Counted from the stretch's first letter, positions 35,800-44,817 are shown. The stretch is DNA of 64,000 bases from Roseiarcus sp963749715 (GCA_963749715.1 CAVVNR010000016.1:1-64000); one strand, 5' to 3'. Notes: generated by a model from the letters alone, not told the origin. Numbers and translations are program-made.

Positions 35800-36896
35800 T
35801 CAGTCGAGCTCGCCCACAGCGAGCGACGGCGACAGAGGCGCGGGCCGCCGCGGATGGCTCGAGATCGCGACCGCCTTGCCGGCGTCGGACGATGTCTGAA
35901 ACGCCTCCATCACCTCCAGCACGTGGAACGCCAGCTCGCCGCTGGCGCGGTGCGCCCTGCCGGAGCGGATCGCCTGCGCCATGTCGGCAAGGCCGACGAT
36001 CCGGTAGTTGCCGTCCGCATAGGGGCCTGCGTCGGCATTTCTCGCCAGTCATCCGAAGCCGTGGCGAACTCGACCTTGCCGCCGAAATAGTTGGGGTCTG
36101 GAACAATGAGCGAGCCGGTCTCGCCGTAGAGCTCGATCGGACCGTGCCTGTGCCGTGATACGTCGAAGCTCATTGTCATCGACACCGCCGCCCCGCTCGC
36201 GAACAACAGCGTCCCGCTGACGTGGGTGGCGACCTCGACGGGAAGGCGCGTTCCGGCAAGCGGCTTGCTCGTGACAATGCGCTCCGACCTGGTCCGGGTC
36301 GCAACGCCGCTGACGCTCGCCACCGACCCGAGAAGATTGACGAGGTCGGTGACATAATAGGGTCCCATGTCGAGCATCGGGCCGCCGCCGGCGAGGTAAT
36401 AGAAGCCGGGGTTGGGATGCCAACGCTCATGCCCCGGACACATGAAGAAAGCCGTGCCGCCGATCGGCCGGCCGATCAACCCTTCGTCGATCGCGCGACG
36501 CGCGGTCTGGTGGGCGCCGCCTAGAAACGTGTCCGGCGCACAGCCGAGCCTAAGTCCCTTGGCGGCCGCGGCGTCGATCAGCTTGCGCGCCTCGGCGACG
36601 GTGACGCCGAGCGGTTTTTCCGAGTAGACGTGCTTGCCGGCGGCGATCGCCTTGAGGCCAACATCGACATGGGCCTTGGGAACCGTGAGGTTGAGGACGA
36701 TCTCGACCGCTGGATCGGCAAGCAGCGCGTCGACCGGCCGCGCCGGAACGCTGAACTCGGCCGCGCGCGCTTGCGCCGCCGCGGGATCGGCGTCGGAGAG
36801 CGCGATGAGGTTGAGGATGGGGAAGTTTTTCGCCGCGGTCAGATAGGCGGCGCTGATATTGCCGCAGCCGACGACGCCGATTGCCACCGGTTTCAT
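35800..36896 (-). CDS. Gfo/Idh/MocA family oxidoreductase (frame broken once)
   Basis: An NAD(P)-dependent sugar dehydrogenase of about 365 residues. The Rossmann part has VAIGVVGCGNISAAYLTAAK, AVEIVLNLTVPKAH and GKHVYSEKPLG with the catalytic Lys; the second domain has FMCPGHERWHPNPGFYYLAG, then GGPMLDMGPYYVTDLVN. Near 36030 the frame shifts; the correct continuation, YADGNYRIVGLADMAQAI and ELAFHVLEVMEAF, is read one base over and ends at 35800. The ATG overlaps the ROK gene stop (TGATG). A one-base error explains it. It may oxidise xylose or a xylan-derived sugar. Confidence 0.88.
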
Positions 36897-38137
36897 CACG
36901 ATTCTCCGAGCTGCGGCGCGAGCGATTCGCGAAGCGGCGCCGGTCCGGTCGTTCCCCAGGGGGCGCCATAGAGATCCCGAAGCGTCATCGCGGCGGCGCC
37001 CTGCAGCCAGTTTCCATCGCTCCACTCTCGAACGATGATGTCGGAGACGTCCGCGAGGCTGGCGGGCAGAAGATGAGCGACGGTTTTGCGCAGTGGCTCG
37101 ACGAAATGCTCGCTGGTCGCCATGGCGCGGCCGGAAATGATGACTTTTGGCGGCGCGAACAAAGTGATCAGGTTGGCGACCGCGAAGCCCAGCGCCTCGC
37201 CCGCCGCGGCGAGCACCCGTGCGCAGGGTTTGTCCCCGGCGGCGGCGCGCTGCAACAGCAGCGCCATCGCCCGTCCTGGTTGGGGCGCGCTGTCAGGCTC
37301 GCGGTTGCGCATGAGCGCTTCGGCTTCGATCAGGACTGAGGCTTCCGAGGCCACGTCGGCAAGGCGCCCATCGCCGCTGGCGGGATGGCGAACCATGAGA
37401 TCGCCGAGGTCCGGACTGAGGCCGTTCGCGCCGCGAAACAGTTCGCCGTTATGAAGAATGCCGAGGCCGAGGCTGCGCTCGACGTTGACGACCAGAAAGT
37501 CGTTCAGGTCGCGCGCCTGTCCAAACCAGTGCTCGGCCAACGTCACCAGATTGACGTCGCTATCGATCGAAGCGGGCACGCCAAGGCGATGGGTGAGATC
37601 GGCGCCGAACGGAACGTCGCGCTCCTGCAGAATGGGGCTCTGGCGGCAGATGCCCGCCGCCCGCTCGACCACGCCCGGCAGACCGACGCAGACGCCCGAG
37701 ATTTCAGCGATGTCGAGACCCGCATCGCTGACGCAGCGACGCACGCCGTCCTCGACCAGATCGGCGATCACCGAGGCCGTCTGGCGGTCGATCCGGACCG
37801 GCAGCGCCAGCGAGCGGAGGATGTCGGCGCAGAAATTCGTGACCGCGACCGTGATCTGGTCGGGGGCGAGCTTGACCCCTACCACGTGCGCCGCGTCCGG
37901 ATTGAGCCTGAGCATGACGCGAGGCCGGCCGCGTCCCGCGTCGCGCACGGCGCCGATCTGCAGCGGGATGATCAGCCGATCGTCGAGCAGCGCTGCGGTG
38001 ATGGCGGAAACGGTGGTGGCGCTCAATTCGGTCAGTTGGGAGATTTCGACCCGAGACACTGGGCCGAAGCGGCGGATCGCATCCATCACGTGAAAGCGAT
38101 TGATCGCGCGCATCAGTTCGGGATCGGCGGTCTTCAT
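36896..38137 (-). CDS. ROK family transcriptional repressor of the xylan locus
   Basis: A 413-residue XylR/NagC-type protein. The winged helix-turn-helix lies at residues 10-70 (DAIRRFGPVSRVEISQLTEL and SATTVSAITAALLDD). The ROK domain includes VVGVKLAPDQITVAV, GVCVGLPGVVERAAGICRQS and DSDVNLVTLAEHWFG. The usual zinc motif CxCGxxGC is missing (the region reads VRHPASGDGRLAD), and the ATP-site DxGGT motif is also absent, so it is a regulator, not a kinase. It heads the operon with the dehydrogenase, ThuA and GH43 genes, divergent from the transporter, and probably controls both through the inverted repeat at 38252-38280. Confidence 0.88.
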   Translation of the reverse strand: MKTADPELMRAINRFHVMDAIRRFGPVSRVEISQLTELSATTVSAITAALLDDRLIIPLQIGAVRDAGRGRPRVMLRLNPDAAHVVGVKLAPDQITVAVTNFCADILRSLALPVRIDRQTASVIADLVEDGVRRCVSDAGLDIAEISGVCVGLPGVVERAAGICRQSPILQERDVPFGADLTHRLGVPASIDSDVNLVTLAEHWFGQARDLNDFLVVNVERSLGLGILHNGELFRGANGLSPDLGDLMVRHPASGDGRLADVASEASVLIEAEALMRNREPDSAPQPGRAMALLLQRAAAGDKPCARVLAAAGEALGFAVANLITLFAPPKVIISGRAMATSEHFVEPLRKTVAHLLPASLADVSDIIVREWSDGNWLQGAAAMTLRDLYGAPWGTTGPAPLRESLAPQLGES

Positions 38138-38251
38138 CGCTCGGACGCTTCCGCTTCAGACGCGAGTTTTCTACGGGGAGCGGAATTAATTTCAATTTCG
38201 CGACGGCCTGTCAACCGCCCAACTCCGATTTCCAGGCTATTTCCGGCCGGT

Positions 38252-38288
38252 TGTCTTGACAGTCGTCCAAAGTCGAGACAGATTTAAT
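38252..38288. promoter_or_regulatory. Probable ROK operator and promoter in the divergent xylan-locus region
   Basis: TGTCTTGAC (38252-38260) and GTCGAGACA (38272-38280) form a 9-bp inverted repeat with one mismatch and an 11-base spacer. TTGACA (38256-38261), a -35 match, lies inside the left arm and faces the transporter; TTTAAT at 38283-38288 is a possible -10 with long spacing. The position between a repressor gene and its presumed target supports an operator role. Confidence 0.5.
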
Positions 38289-38343
38289 CCGCATCACGGA
38301 TAAAAACAATGCCGTCGAGCCCACTTCCTTCCGGAGGAAACCT

Positions 38344-39600
38344 ATGAATTTTCGCCACTTCGCGTTCGCCGCGGGATGTCTCGCCGCGCTGGTCTTCCCG
38401 GCCTATGCCGAGACGAACATCACCGTTCTTCACGTCAGCGAAAACCCCGGTCAGAAGGCGGTGTGGGAAAAGGCCGCGGCCGACTACAACGCCTCGCATA
38501 AGGGGGTCAACGTCCAGTTCAAATACCTGGAGAACGAGGCGTTCAAGGCGAAACTGCCGACCATGCTGCAGTCGAGCAACTCGCGCCCCGAGTTGTTCTA
38601 CAGCTGGGCCGGCGGCGTCATGCAGGCGCAGAACAAGGCCGGCTTCCTCAAGGACCTGAGCGCCGACGTCGGCGCTGTCCAGGCGACAATGGTCCCGGCC
38701 GCGGTCGACGCCTTCAAGGTGGACGGCAAGACCGTAGGCGTACCGTTCGAAATGGGCCTGGTCGCCTTCTATTATAACAAGAAGCTGTTCGAGAAGGCAG
38801 GTGTGAAGGCAGAGGACATCAAGACCTGGGACGACTTTCTCGGCGCGGTGAAGAAGATAAAGGCGGCCGGAATCACCCCGATCGTGGTCGGAGCGGGCGA
38901 GAAGTGGCCAATGCACTTCTACTATTCTTACCTCGTGATGCGCATTGGCGGCGAGAACGCGCTGGCCGACGCGAAAGCCGGAAAGAACGGCGGCTTCAAG
39001 AACGCAACCTTCGTCGAGGCTGGCAAGCGCCTGCGCGAACTCGGCGCGCTCGAACCGTTCCAGCCCGGCTATCTCTCGACCAAGCACACCGAGTCGGCCG
39101 GCATGTTCGGCGACGGCAAGGCGGCGATAGACCTGATGGGTCAATGGCTTCTCGGGATGCAGGCGCCAAACTCCACGAGCGGTAAAGGTCTGTCGGAAGA
39201 CGACATCGGCATCCTGACCTTCCCGGTGGTGCCCGGCGGCAAGGGCAGGGCGACCGATACGCTCGGCGGAATCAACGGCTGGCTCGTGACGAAGACCGCG
39301 CCGCCCGAGGCCGTCGACTTCCTCAAATTCTTCAGTCAGGAGAAATACGCTCACGAGGCCGCGGCGACCGGCGCCTATATCCCCGTCGTCAAAGGCACGG
39401 AGCAGGCGATCACCAATCCGCTGTTCCGGCGCCTAGCCGATCTGCTCGCTACGACGACCTACCATCAGAACTACTTCGACCAGGACCTCGGCCCGGCCGT
39501 CGGTCGGGTCATCAACGACGTCTCTGTGGCGGTCGTGGCCGGTGAGAAGACGCCCGAGGAAGCGGCGGCGGCAATTCAGGAAGCGGCCGAGCAGCAGTAG
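38344..39600 (+). CDS. Xylo-oligosaccharide-type ABC transporter substrate-binding protein (CUT1)
   Basis: A 418-residue family 1 solute-binding protein with a 22-residue signal peptide (MNFRHFAFAAGCLAALVFPA YA). Motifs: ITVLHVSENPGQKAVWEKAA, KLPTMLQSSNSRPELFYSW, GKTVGVPFEMGLVAFYYNKK, and GMFGDGKAAIDLMGQWLLG. GGAGGAAACCT lies upstream of the ATG. It is the first gene of the transporter operon. Neighbours GH10, GH43 and the ROK repressor make xylobiose or longer xylo-oligosaccharides the likely ligand, which is inference from context. Confidence 0.9.
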   Translation: MNFRHFAFAAGCLAALVFPAYAETNITVLHVSENPGQKAVWEKAAADYNASHKGVNVQFKYLENEAFKAKLPTMLQSSNSRPELFYSWAGGVMQAQNKAGFLKDLSADVGAVQATMVPAAVDAFKVDGKTVGVPFEMGLVAFYYNKKLFEKAGVKAEDIKTWDDFLGAVKKIKAAGITPIVVGAGEKWPMHFYYSYLVMRIGGENALADAKAGKNGGFKNATFVEAGKRLRELGALEPFQPGYLSTKHTESAGMFGDGKAAIDLMGQWLLGMQAPNSTSGKGLSEDDIGILTFPVVPGGKGRATDTLGGINGWLVTKTAPPEAVDFLKFFSQEKYAHEAAATGAYIPVVKGTEQAITNPLFRRLADLLATTTYHQNYFDQDLGPAVGRVINDVSVAVVAGEKTPEEAAAAIQEAAEQQ

Positions 39601-39622
39601 TCTGCGGCTCGCATCCCCTCCT

Positions 39623-39653
39623 CCGGCCCCGCCGCACCTCGAGGCGGGGCCGG
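39623..39653 (+). terminator. Stem-loop after the binding-protein gene
   Basis: An 11-bp perfect stem, CCGGCCCCGCC (39623-39633) with GGCGGGGCCGG (39643-39653), and a nine-base loop lie between the binding-protein and permease genes. There is only a weak T-run after it. Such hairpins protect the binding-protein transcript and reduce read-through into the permeases, giving more binding protein than membrane parts. Confidence 0.7.
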
Positions 39654-39684
39654 CTTTCCCCGGAGTAACGGAAGGCCCGGCTCC

Positions 39685-40590
39685 TTGTCGGCGATCCAGA
39701 CAAACTATGTCGAGCCCGCCCGGCGCATGTCCGCTAACGGATGGGCGACCGTCGTCATCTTTCTGCCGCCGGCGCTTCTCCTCTTCACCGTGTTCGTCGC
39801 GTTGCCGATCGCGGAGGCGGCGTACTACGGCTTCTTCAATTGGGACGGATACGGCCGGCCAGAGAAATTCATCGGGCTGAAGAACTACGGCTATCTGATC
39901 GGTAACGCGACCTTCAACCGCTCGCTCATCAACAACGGCCTCGTCATAGCCGTTTCGCTCATCGTCCAGCAGCCGCTTGCGCTCGCGGTGGCGCTCATGG
40001 TCGCCGGGCGGATCACCGGAGCGGTGTGGTTCCGGATGATTTTCTTCCTGCCCTATATCCTCGCCGACGTGGCCGCCGGCCTGATCTGGCATTTCATGTT
40101 CGACGGCAGCTACGGATTGACGAGCGTGATCACCGGCGCGCTCGGCCTTGGGCCCTACTATCTCCTCGCCGACAAGACCTGGGCGTTCAGCGCGGTTCTG
40201 ATCGTCATCCTGTGGAAATATTTTGGCTTCTACACCATGCTCTACGTCGCCGGCCTGCAGGGGATCGACAGGTCGCTTCTCGAGGCGGCCGAGATGGACG
40301 GAGCCAGCGCCTTCCAGCGTTTCCGGTACATTACCCTCCCGCTGCTCGGGCCAATGATCCGGCTGTCGATCTTCTTCGCGGTCATTGGTTCGCTCAAGCT
40401 ATTCGACTTCATCGTGCCTTTGACGGGTGGCGGCCCTTTCGAGACCACCAACACGATGGTCTCCTACCTTTATTATTTCGGCATCACGCGGATGCGCTTC
40501 GGATACAGTTCGGCCGTCGGCATCGTGCTGTTCATCATCTGCGTCGCCTTCGCCTTCGGCTATCGACGTTTCGTCATGCGCGATGACTGA
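39685..40590 (+). CDS. Sugar ABC transporter permease, CUT1 type (first)
   Basis: A 301-residue MalF-type permease with six membrane segments; WATVVIFLPPALLLFTVFVAL is the first. The EAA loop contacting the ATPase reads LLEAAEMDGASAFQRFRYITLP. FTGG-like PLTGGGPFETTNTM is typical of CUT1 permeases. The start is TTG at 39685 behind GGAAGG; ATG at 39727 is the alternative. The gene ends eight bases inside the next one. Confidence 0.9.
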   Translation: MSAIQTNYVEPARRMSANGWATVVIFLPPALLLFTVFVALPIAEAAYYGFFNWDGYGRPEKFIGLKNYGYLIGNATFNRSLINNGLVIAVSLIVQQPLALAVALMVAGRITGAVWFRMIFFLPYILADVAAGLIWHFMFDGSYGLTSVITGALGLGPYYLLADKTWAFSAVLIVILWKYFGFYTMLYVAGLQGIDRSLLEAAEMDGASAFQRFRYITLPLLGPMIRLSIFFAVIGSLKLFDFIVPLTGGGPFETTNTMVSYLYYFGITRMRFGYSSAVGIVLFIICVAFAFGYRRFVMRDD

Positions 40591-41473
40591 AACCTCGATC
40601 GCAATGCACGACGCCGCGGCTGCGGCGACCCATGAACCATCGGGCCGCCGTCCTGGCGCCCTGGCGGGGATCGCAATCTTCGCCGTGCTGGTGGTTCTCG
40701 CGGGCGTTGTCCTTGTTCCGATTCTCGCGACGGCGCTGAACGGCTTCAAGGAGCTCGGCGACCTGCAGTCGCGCCCGTTTTCCCTTCCCCGCGTCTGGGT
40801 GTGGAAGAACTATTGGGATATCCTGACCGGCGTCCGCTACTGGCAGGTGCTCGGCAATTCGCTGCTGATCTCGGTCCTGACCGTCTTCCTGACTCTCGCC
40901 TTGTCGTCGATGGCGGCTTTCACCTTCGCGCATCTGCGCTTTTTCGGCGACCGCTTTCTCCTCAGCTACGTTCAGCTCGGACTGATGTTTCCGCTGGCGA
41001 CGGCCATTCCGCCGATTTTCATCAGAGTCCGCGATCTCGGACTTCTGGATTCCTACTGGGGCGTGGTGCTGCCCCAGGTCGCCTTTTCGCTCGCCATGGC
41101 CGTTCTCCTGCTGCGCAACGCGTTCAAGCAATTGCCGGGCGAGCTCCTCGACGCCGCTCTCATGGACGGGTGCGGCTACTTCCGCTACTTTTTCTATATC
41201 ACCCTACCTCTCTCCGGGCCGATCCTGTCGACGGTCGCGGTCATCTCCTTCGTCGACGCCTGGAACGCCTTCCTGCTGCCGCTCATCATTTTCAACTCCG
41301 AGTCGCGCTACCCCTGGACGCTCGGACTGATGGCCTATCAGGGCCAGTATTCGACCCAATGGCAACTGGTGCTCGCCTTCATCACCCTCACCATCCTGCC
41401 GGCGATCCTAATGTTCCTAATAGCGCAGCGCTACATCGTCGCCGGGCTGACCGCTGGCGCAGTCAAGGCGTGA
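40583..41473 (+). CDS. Sugar ABC transporter permease, CUT1 type (second)
   Basis: A 296-residue MalG-type permease with six membrane segments. The EAA loop is LLDAALMDGCGYFRYFFYITLP and the C-terminal part has PLIIFNSESRYPWTLGLMAYQ and RYIVAGLTAGAVKA. ATG 40583 overlaps the first permease by eight bases. No ATPase gene follows; the next gene is the convergent xylanase, which overlaps by 11 bases. The transporter must borrow an ATPase of the MalK/UgpC/MsiK kind encoded elsewhere. Confidence 0.9.
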   Translation: MTETSIAMHDAAAAATHEPSGRRPGALAGIAIFAVLVVLAGVVLVPILATALNGFKELGDLQSRPFSLPRVWVWKNYWDILTGVRYWQVLGNSLLISVLTVFLTLALSSMAAFTFAHLRFFGDRFLLSYVQLGLMFPLATAIPPIFIRVRDLGLLDSYWGVVLPQVAFSLAMAVLLLRNAFKQLPGELLDAALMDGCGYFRYFFYITLPLSGPILSTVAVISFVDAWNAFLLPLIIFNSESRYPWTLGLMAYQGQYSTQWQLVLAFITLTILPAILMFLIAQRYIVAGLTAGAVKA

Positions 41474-42500
41474 GAGGCTCATTCCATGCCCTGATCATGG
41501 CCGCGACCGCGGGTTTCGGCCGGTAGTTCTCATCGAACGGCAGCGCCGCGCCGTACCCGGAAAAGAACGACGGGATCCAGGACCGGTCGTCGGTCATCCC
41601 CCAGGTCGTGACGCCGACGCAGCGCGGGGTCGCGCGGCACGCTTCGACGACCGACGCGTAGTCGTCGGCTTGCGCCGCGAGCGACTTGTCATCGGCAGGC
41701 AGGCGGATGCGAAGGTCGAGCTCGGTCACCGCCACGTCGACGCCGAGCGAGGCGAACTCGGCCATTACCGCCTTGAGGTCCGCCGGCGCCGCGCCGACGA
41801 CGAAATGCGACTGCAGGCCGACGCCGTCGATCGGGACGCCGTCGCGCTTGAGCGAGGCGACGAGATCGTAGAGCGCCCGCATCTTCGTGCCATCGGTCTC
41901 GACGTTGTAGTCGTTGATGTAGAGCTTGGCGTCGGGGTCGGCGGCGCGGGCCGCCCGGAGCGCGATCGGGACATAGTCCGGACCCATCGCCTCGTACCAG
42001 ATCGACTTGCGCCATTGGCCGTCGTCGGCGAACGGCTCGTTGACGACGTCCCACGCGTAGATCGCGCCGCGATAGCGGCCGGCCTCGGCCGCGATATGAG
42101 CGACCATCAGGTTTCTCAGCTCGTCGGGCGAAAACCCGCCGTTGATCAGCCACAGCGGCAATTGCGAATGCCAGACCAGCGTGTGGCCTCGAACCTTCTG
42201 ACCATGCGCCTTGGCGAAGGCGACCAGGGCGTCCGCGCGCTGCCAAGTAAACTCCCCGCGCAGTCCCTCGACCGACTCCCATTTCATCGCGTTCTCGGGC
42301 GTCACGGAGGTCAGTTGCGCCGCCGCGAGGTCGCGATACGGCCGTTCGTCGAGGGCGCCGGGGTCGAGCGCCGCGCCGAAATAACGCCCGCTCGACGCTG
42401 CGGCCGAGCCAAGCGTGACTTCGCCCGCCCCGGCCTCCGCCGCGGCGGCCCAGGTCAGCGCCAGCACGGCCGCGGCGGCGCTTGTTCTCATCGGCGTCAT
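41463..42500 (-). CDS. Secreted GH10 endo-1,4-beta-xylanase
   Basis: A 345-residue enzyme: signal peptide (SAAAAVLALTWAAAAEA) followed by a complete GH10 barrel. Characteristic parts are FGAALDP, LTSVTPENAMKWESVEG, GQKVRGHTLVWHSQLPLWL, WDVVNEPFADDG with the acid/base Glu, INDYNVETDG, GVGLQSHFVVG, VAVTELDLRI with the nucleophile Glu, and CVGVTTWGMTDDRSWIP. It hydrolyses xylan outside the cytoplasm to oligosaccharides taken up by the adjacent transporter. No carbohydrate-binding module is present. Start at ATG 42500, or the ATG three codons later. Confidence 0.94.
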   Translation of the reverse strand: MTPMRTSAAAAVLALTWAAAAEAGAGEVTLGSAAASSGRYFGAALDPGALDERPYRDLAAAQLTSVTPENAMKWESVEGLRGEFTWQRADALVAFAKAHGQKVRGHTLVWHSQLPLWLINGGFSPDELRNLMVAHIAAEAGRYRGAIYAWDVVNEPFADDGQWRKSIWYEAMGPDYVPIALRAARAADPDAKLYINDYNVETDGTKMRALYDLVASLKRDGVPIDGVGLQSHFVVGAAPADLKAVMAEFASLGVDVAVTELDLRIRLPADDKSLAAQADDYASVVEACRATPRCVGVTTWGMTDDRSWIPSFFSGYGAALPFDENYRPKPAVAAMIRAWNEPLTP

Positions 42501-42943
42501 TGGCGACGGTCTCCCGCGGGGTCGAGGGGCCGGCCCGCAGTTTGAAAGCCCGTATCACAGGTTTCTGATTTTCGCAAATATTCGGGGCGCTTATCGCGTT
42601 AGCTATTGGCGGTGAGGGATTCGGAGCATGGCGGAATTCGCAGACGGCTCTCATGGCGTCTTGGCCGGGCTTGTCCCGGCCATCCACGCCGTTCCGCGAA
42701 TTGAACGTTCGCGAGCGAGCAGCAAGAGCGAAAAGCTTTGCAACTGTCTGCCTTTACGATCGGTTGCGTCGATACGGGAGACGTCTTTGCAGCGGCGCGG
42801 CGTGGATGGCCGAGACAAGCCCGGCCACGACGGCAACTGTTCGAGGCGCAATCGGCAAACCCGCCGACCCACAGCCAACGCGATAAGAGCCATTTCGCAG
42901 GGTTCGATGCGCCGGTCCGGAAGCGCGTCAGAAACGTCTGTGA
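42501..42943. other. Intergenic region with dispersed repeats
   Basis: Positions 42501-42600 are the upstream region of the xylanase gene, where I see no clear promoter. Positions 42605-42834 are repeat sequence. From about 42840 to 42943 a few codons may be decayed remains of the aquaporin gene that follows (SETSV just before the out-of-frame NPA motif); otherwise nothing is recognised. Confidence 0.5.
42605..42834. repeat. Dispersed intergenic repeat, copy B, with long inverted arms
   Basis: The left part (42605-42702) matches copy A at 820-910 block for block. Its TGGCCGGGCTTGTCCCGGCC and ATCCACGCC segment recurs in inverted orientation at about 42799-42834 (GGCGTGGATGGCC, GAGACAAGCCCGGCCACGACG), giving arms of about 33 bases around a 110-base centre. 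The whole could fold into one large hairpin. No open reading frame of note. Confidence 0.75.
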
Positions 42944-43132
42944 TGGGCCAACCCTGCGGCGGCGATCTGGCATTTCGCTCGCCACGCCTTTTCTTGTATC
43001 CATCCGGTCGATTTGCCGGGGTTCATCGTCGCGCAACTGATTCGTCTCGTCGGCGCGCTGGCTGTGATGGAGCATCTGTTGCGCGACGAGGCCAATGCAT
43101 CCGATTCGCTCAAAGCCGAGGCGCGCTCATGA
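42944..43132 (+). pseudogene. C-terminal remnant of an aquaporin/glycerol-facilitator gene (AqpS-like)
   Basis: In the frame ending at the TGA 43130-43132 one reads WANPAAAIWHFARHAFSCIH, then PVDLPGFIVAQLIRLVGALA and a tail. This matches the second NPA motif and last membrane helix of MIP-family channels, notably the AqpS group whose end reads like PxDVPGFIVAQL. The frame is closed upstream by a stop at 42941 and the rest of the gene is replaced by repeats. The remnant overlaps the arsC start by four bases (ATGA), as in rhizobial arsR-aqpS-arsC operons. Identification rests on a short stretch. Confidence 0.55.
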
Positions 43133-43551
43133 CGATCACGATCTACCACAACCCGAATTGCGGGACGTCGCGCAACACGCTCGCCATGATCCGTCAGAGC
43201 GGCGAGGAGCCGGTCGTGATCGAATATCTGAAGACTCCGCCGACCCGAGCAAAGCTCATGCAGCTGATCGCGGCGATGGGCGTTCCCGTCCGCGCGGTGT
43301 TGCGCGAGAAAGGCACGCCCTATGCGGAGCTCGGCCTCGGCGATTCGAAATGGTCGGACGGCGAATTGATCGATTTCATGATGGCGCATCCGATCCTCAT
43401 CAATCGGCCGATTGTCGTGACGCCGAAGGGCGTGCGGCTCTGCCGCCCGTCCGAGAAAGTGCTCGATCTCCTCCCCAACCCAAACATCGGCCGGTTTGAG
43501 AAGGAGGATGGCGAGGTCGTCGGGGAAAACCGTTCGAAGCGCTCGACCTGA
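43129..43551 (+). CDS. arsC: Arsenate reductase, glutaredoxin-dependent ArsC family
   Basis: A 140-residue protein: MTITIYHNPNCGTSRNTLAM with the catalytic Cys in the NCGTSR loop, VIEYLKTPPTR, LREKGTPYAELGL, IDFMMAHPILINRPIVVTPK and GVRLCRPSEKVLDLLP. This is the Escherichia coli R773-type reductase of arsenate to arsenite with glutathione/glutaredoxin. The Arg trio of the family is represented in RPIVV and RLCRP. It follows an aquaporin remnant that would have exported arsenite. No arsR or other efflux gene is near, so detoxification must rely on a pump elsewhere. Confidence 0.88.
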   Translation: MTITIYHNPNCGTSRNTLAMIRQSGEEPVVIEYLKTPPTRAKLMQLIAAMGVPVRAVLREKGTPYAELGLGDSKWSDGELIDFMMAHPILINRPIVVTPKGVRLCRPSEKVLDLLPNPNIGRFEKEDGEVVGENRSKRST

Positions 43552-43743
43552 CGGAGGCTTGGCGGCGCCGCCTCAAGCCGCGACAAAAAATCTCTTCTCC
43601 CGCCCCGCATTGCCGGATAAACATTGGTGGGCTCAGACCGGCTGGCGTCTGGAGCGTTGAGTTAGAAAAGCCGACGTCCTTGGGGCGCGCGAAAAAAGGG
43701 CGCGCAGCTCATGGGGGGTCGCGTCAAACCGGGAGGAAAGCAA

Positions 43744-44817
43744 ATGAAGAATGCTCTGCGTCTAGGCGTGTTCGTGTCGCTCAGCTGCCTTTGGGGCTCG
43801 GGCGCCATGGCTCAAACGGGCGCCATCAACAAAGCCGTCGGCGGCTATTCGTTTGAAGATGCAGCCAAGGAAGCTGCAACAACGAAGAAGGACGGCAAAC
43901 CGCTCACTTTCGCGATCATCACCCATACCGCGGGCAACGGCTTCTTCGATCCCGTCTATGTCGGGGCGCAGGTCGCGGCCAACGCCTTCGGGATCAATCT
44001 GATCCGGCTTGGGTCGGAGTCGGCGGTCGACGATATTCCGCGCGAAATCCAGATCCTCAATCAGATCGTCAACGACCCGACGATCAACGGCGTGATCATG
44101 ACGACGCCGCAGGTCGGGGCCTATAACGATATCGTCAAGAAGCTCGAGGACCGGGGCGTCGTCGTCGCCACCACCAATTCGTTCGACGGCACGCTGCTCG
44201 ATCGCAGCAACATCAGCCACACCGGCCAGGACGCGAGCGCGGCCGCGATCGGCGGCGAAGCGATCGTCAAGTGCCTGGTGAAAAACAATATCAAGAGCGG
44301 CTCGATCCTGTTCCCGAATACCGTGCCGGTCGGCAATATCGAGGTGAACAACCGGGTCACAGCCGCCTTCCAGGCGACGCTGAAGGCGCTCAAGGCGAAC
44401 AACATGCTGGCGAACTTCAAGGTCGACGCAGGCCCCAACAACATCGGCGTCGATGTCGGAACCGACATCACGGCGGGCCCGATCGTGCAATTGATCGAGA
44501 GCCGGAAGGATGTGGTCGGCCTGTTCGGTCCGAACGGCGGCGTGACGCCGGCGATCGGCGACGCCATTTCGCAACTCAAGCTGAACGGCAAGGTTTGCGC
44601 CTATGGCTTCGATCTCGGCCCCAAGCAACTCGAGCAGATCAAGAGCGGCGCCCTGATGGGTTCGCTTGGCCAGCAGCCGTTCCTGCAGGGCTTCTATCCG
44701 GTGATGCAGCTCTATCTGCAGATCGACCGCAACATCGCCGCCGCCAACCTTGACACGCGGGCGCAGCTCGTCACCAAGGACAATGTCGAGAAGGTCGGCA
44801 AGCGCTTCGAAAACTGA
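43744..44817 (+). CDS. Sugar ABC transporter substrate-binding protein (type I periplasmic fold)
   Basis: A 357-residue protein with a 23-residue signal peptide (MKNALRLGVFVSLSCLWGSG AMA). The mature part has LTFAIITHTAGNGFFDPVYV, NQIVNDPTINGVIMTTPQV, GVVVATTNSFDG, HTGQDASAAAIGGEAIVKCL and CAYGFDLGPKQLEQIKSG, as in rhizopine/ribose-type binding proteins. GGGAGGAAA precedes the ATG. It is followed by a fused permease and an ATPase. The ligand is not evident. Confidence 0.88.
   Translation: MKNALRLGVFVSLSCLWGSGAMAQTGAINKAVGGYSFEDAAKEAATTKKDGKPLTFAIITHTAGNGFFDPVYVGAQVAANAFGINLIRLGSESAVDDIPREIQILNQIVNDPTINGVIMTTPQVGAYNDIVKKLEDRGVVVATTNSFDGTLLDRSNISHTGQDASAAAIGGEAIVKCLVKNNIKSGSILFPNTVPVGNIEVNNRVTAAFQATLKALKANNMLANFKVDAGPNNIGVDVGTDITAGPIVQLIESRKDVVGLFGPNGGVTPAIGDAISQLKLNGKVCAYGFDLGPKQLEQIKSGALMGSLGQQPFLQGFYPVMQLYLQIDRNIAAANLDTRAQLVTKDNVEKVGKRFEN

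Noticed and set aside
39623..39653. Stem-loop as a full transcription terminator ending the xylan transporter operon
   Set aside because: The permeases follow at once with no other promoter in sight and the T-run is weak; it is better seen as a partial terminator or mRNA stabiliser.
42628..43128. N-terminal extension of ArsC
   Set aside because: The in-frame upstream sequence is dispersed repeat; ArsC homologues begin at the MTITIYHNPNC start and 140 residues is the normal length.
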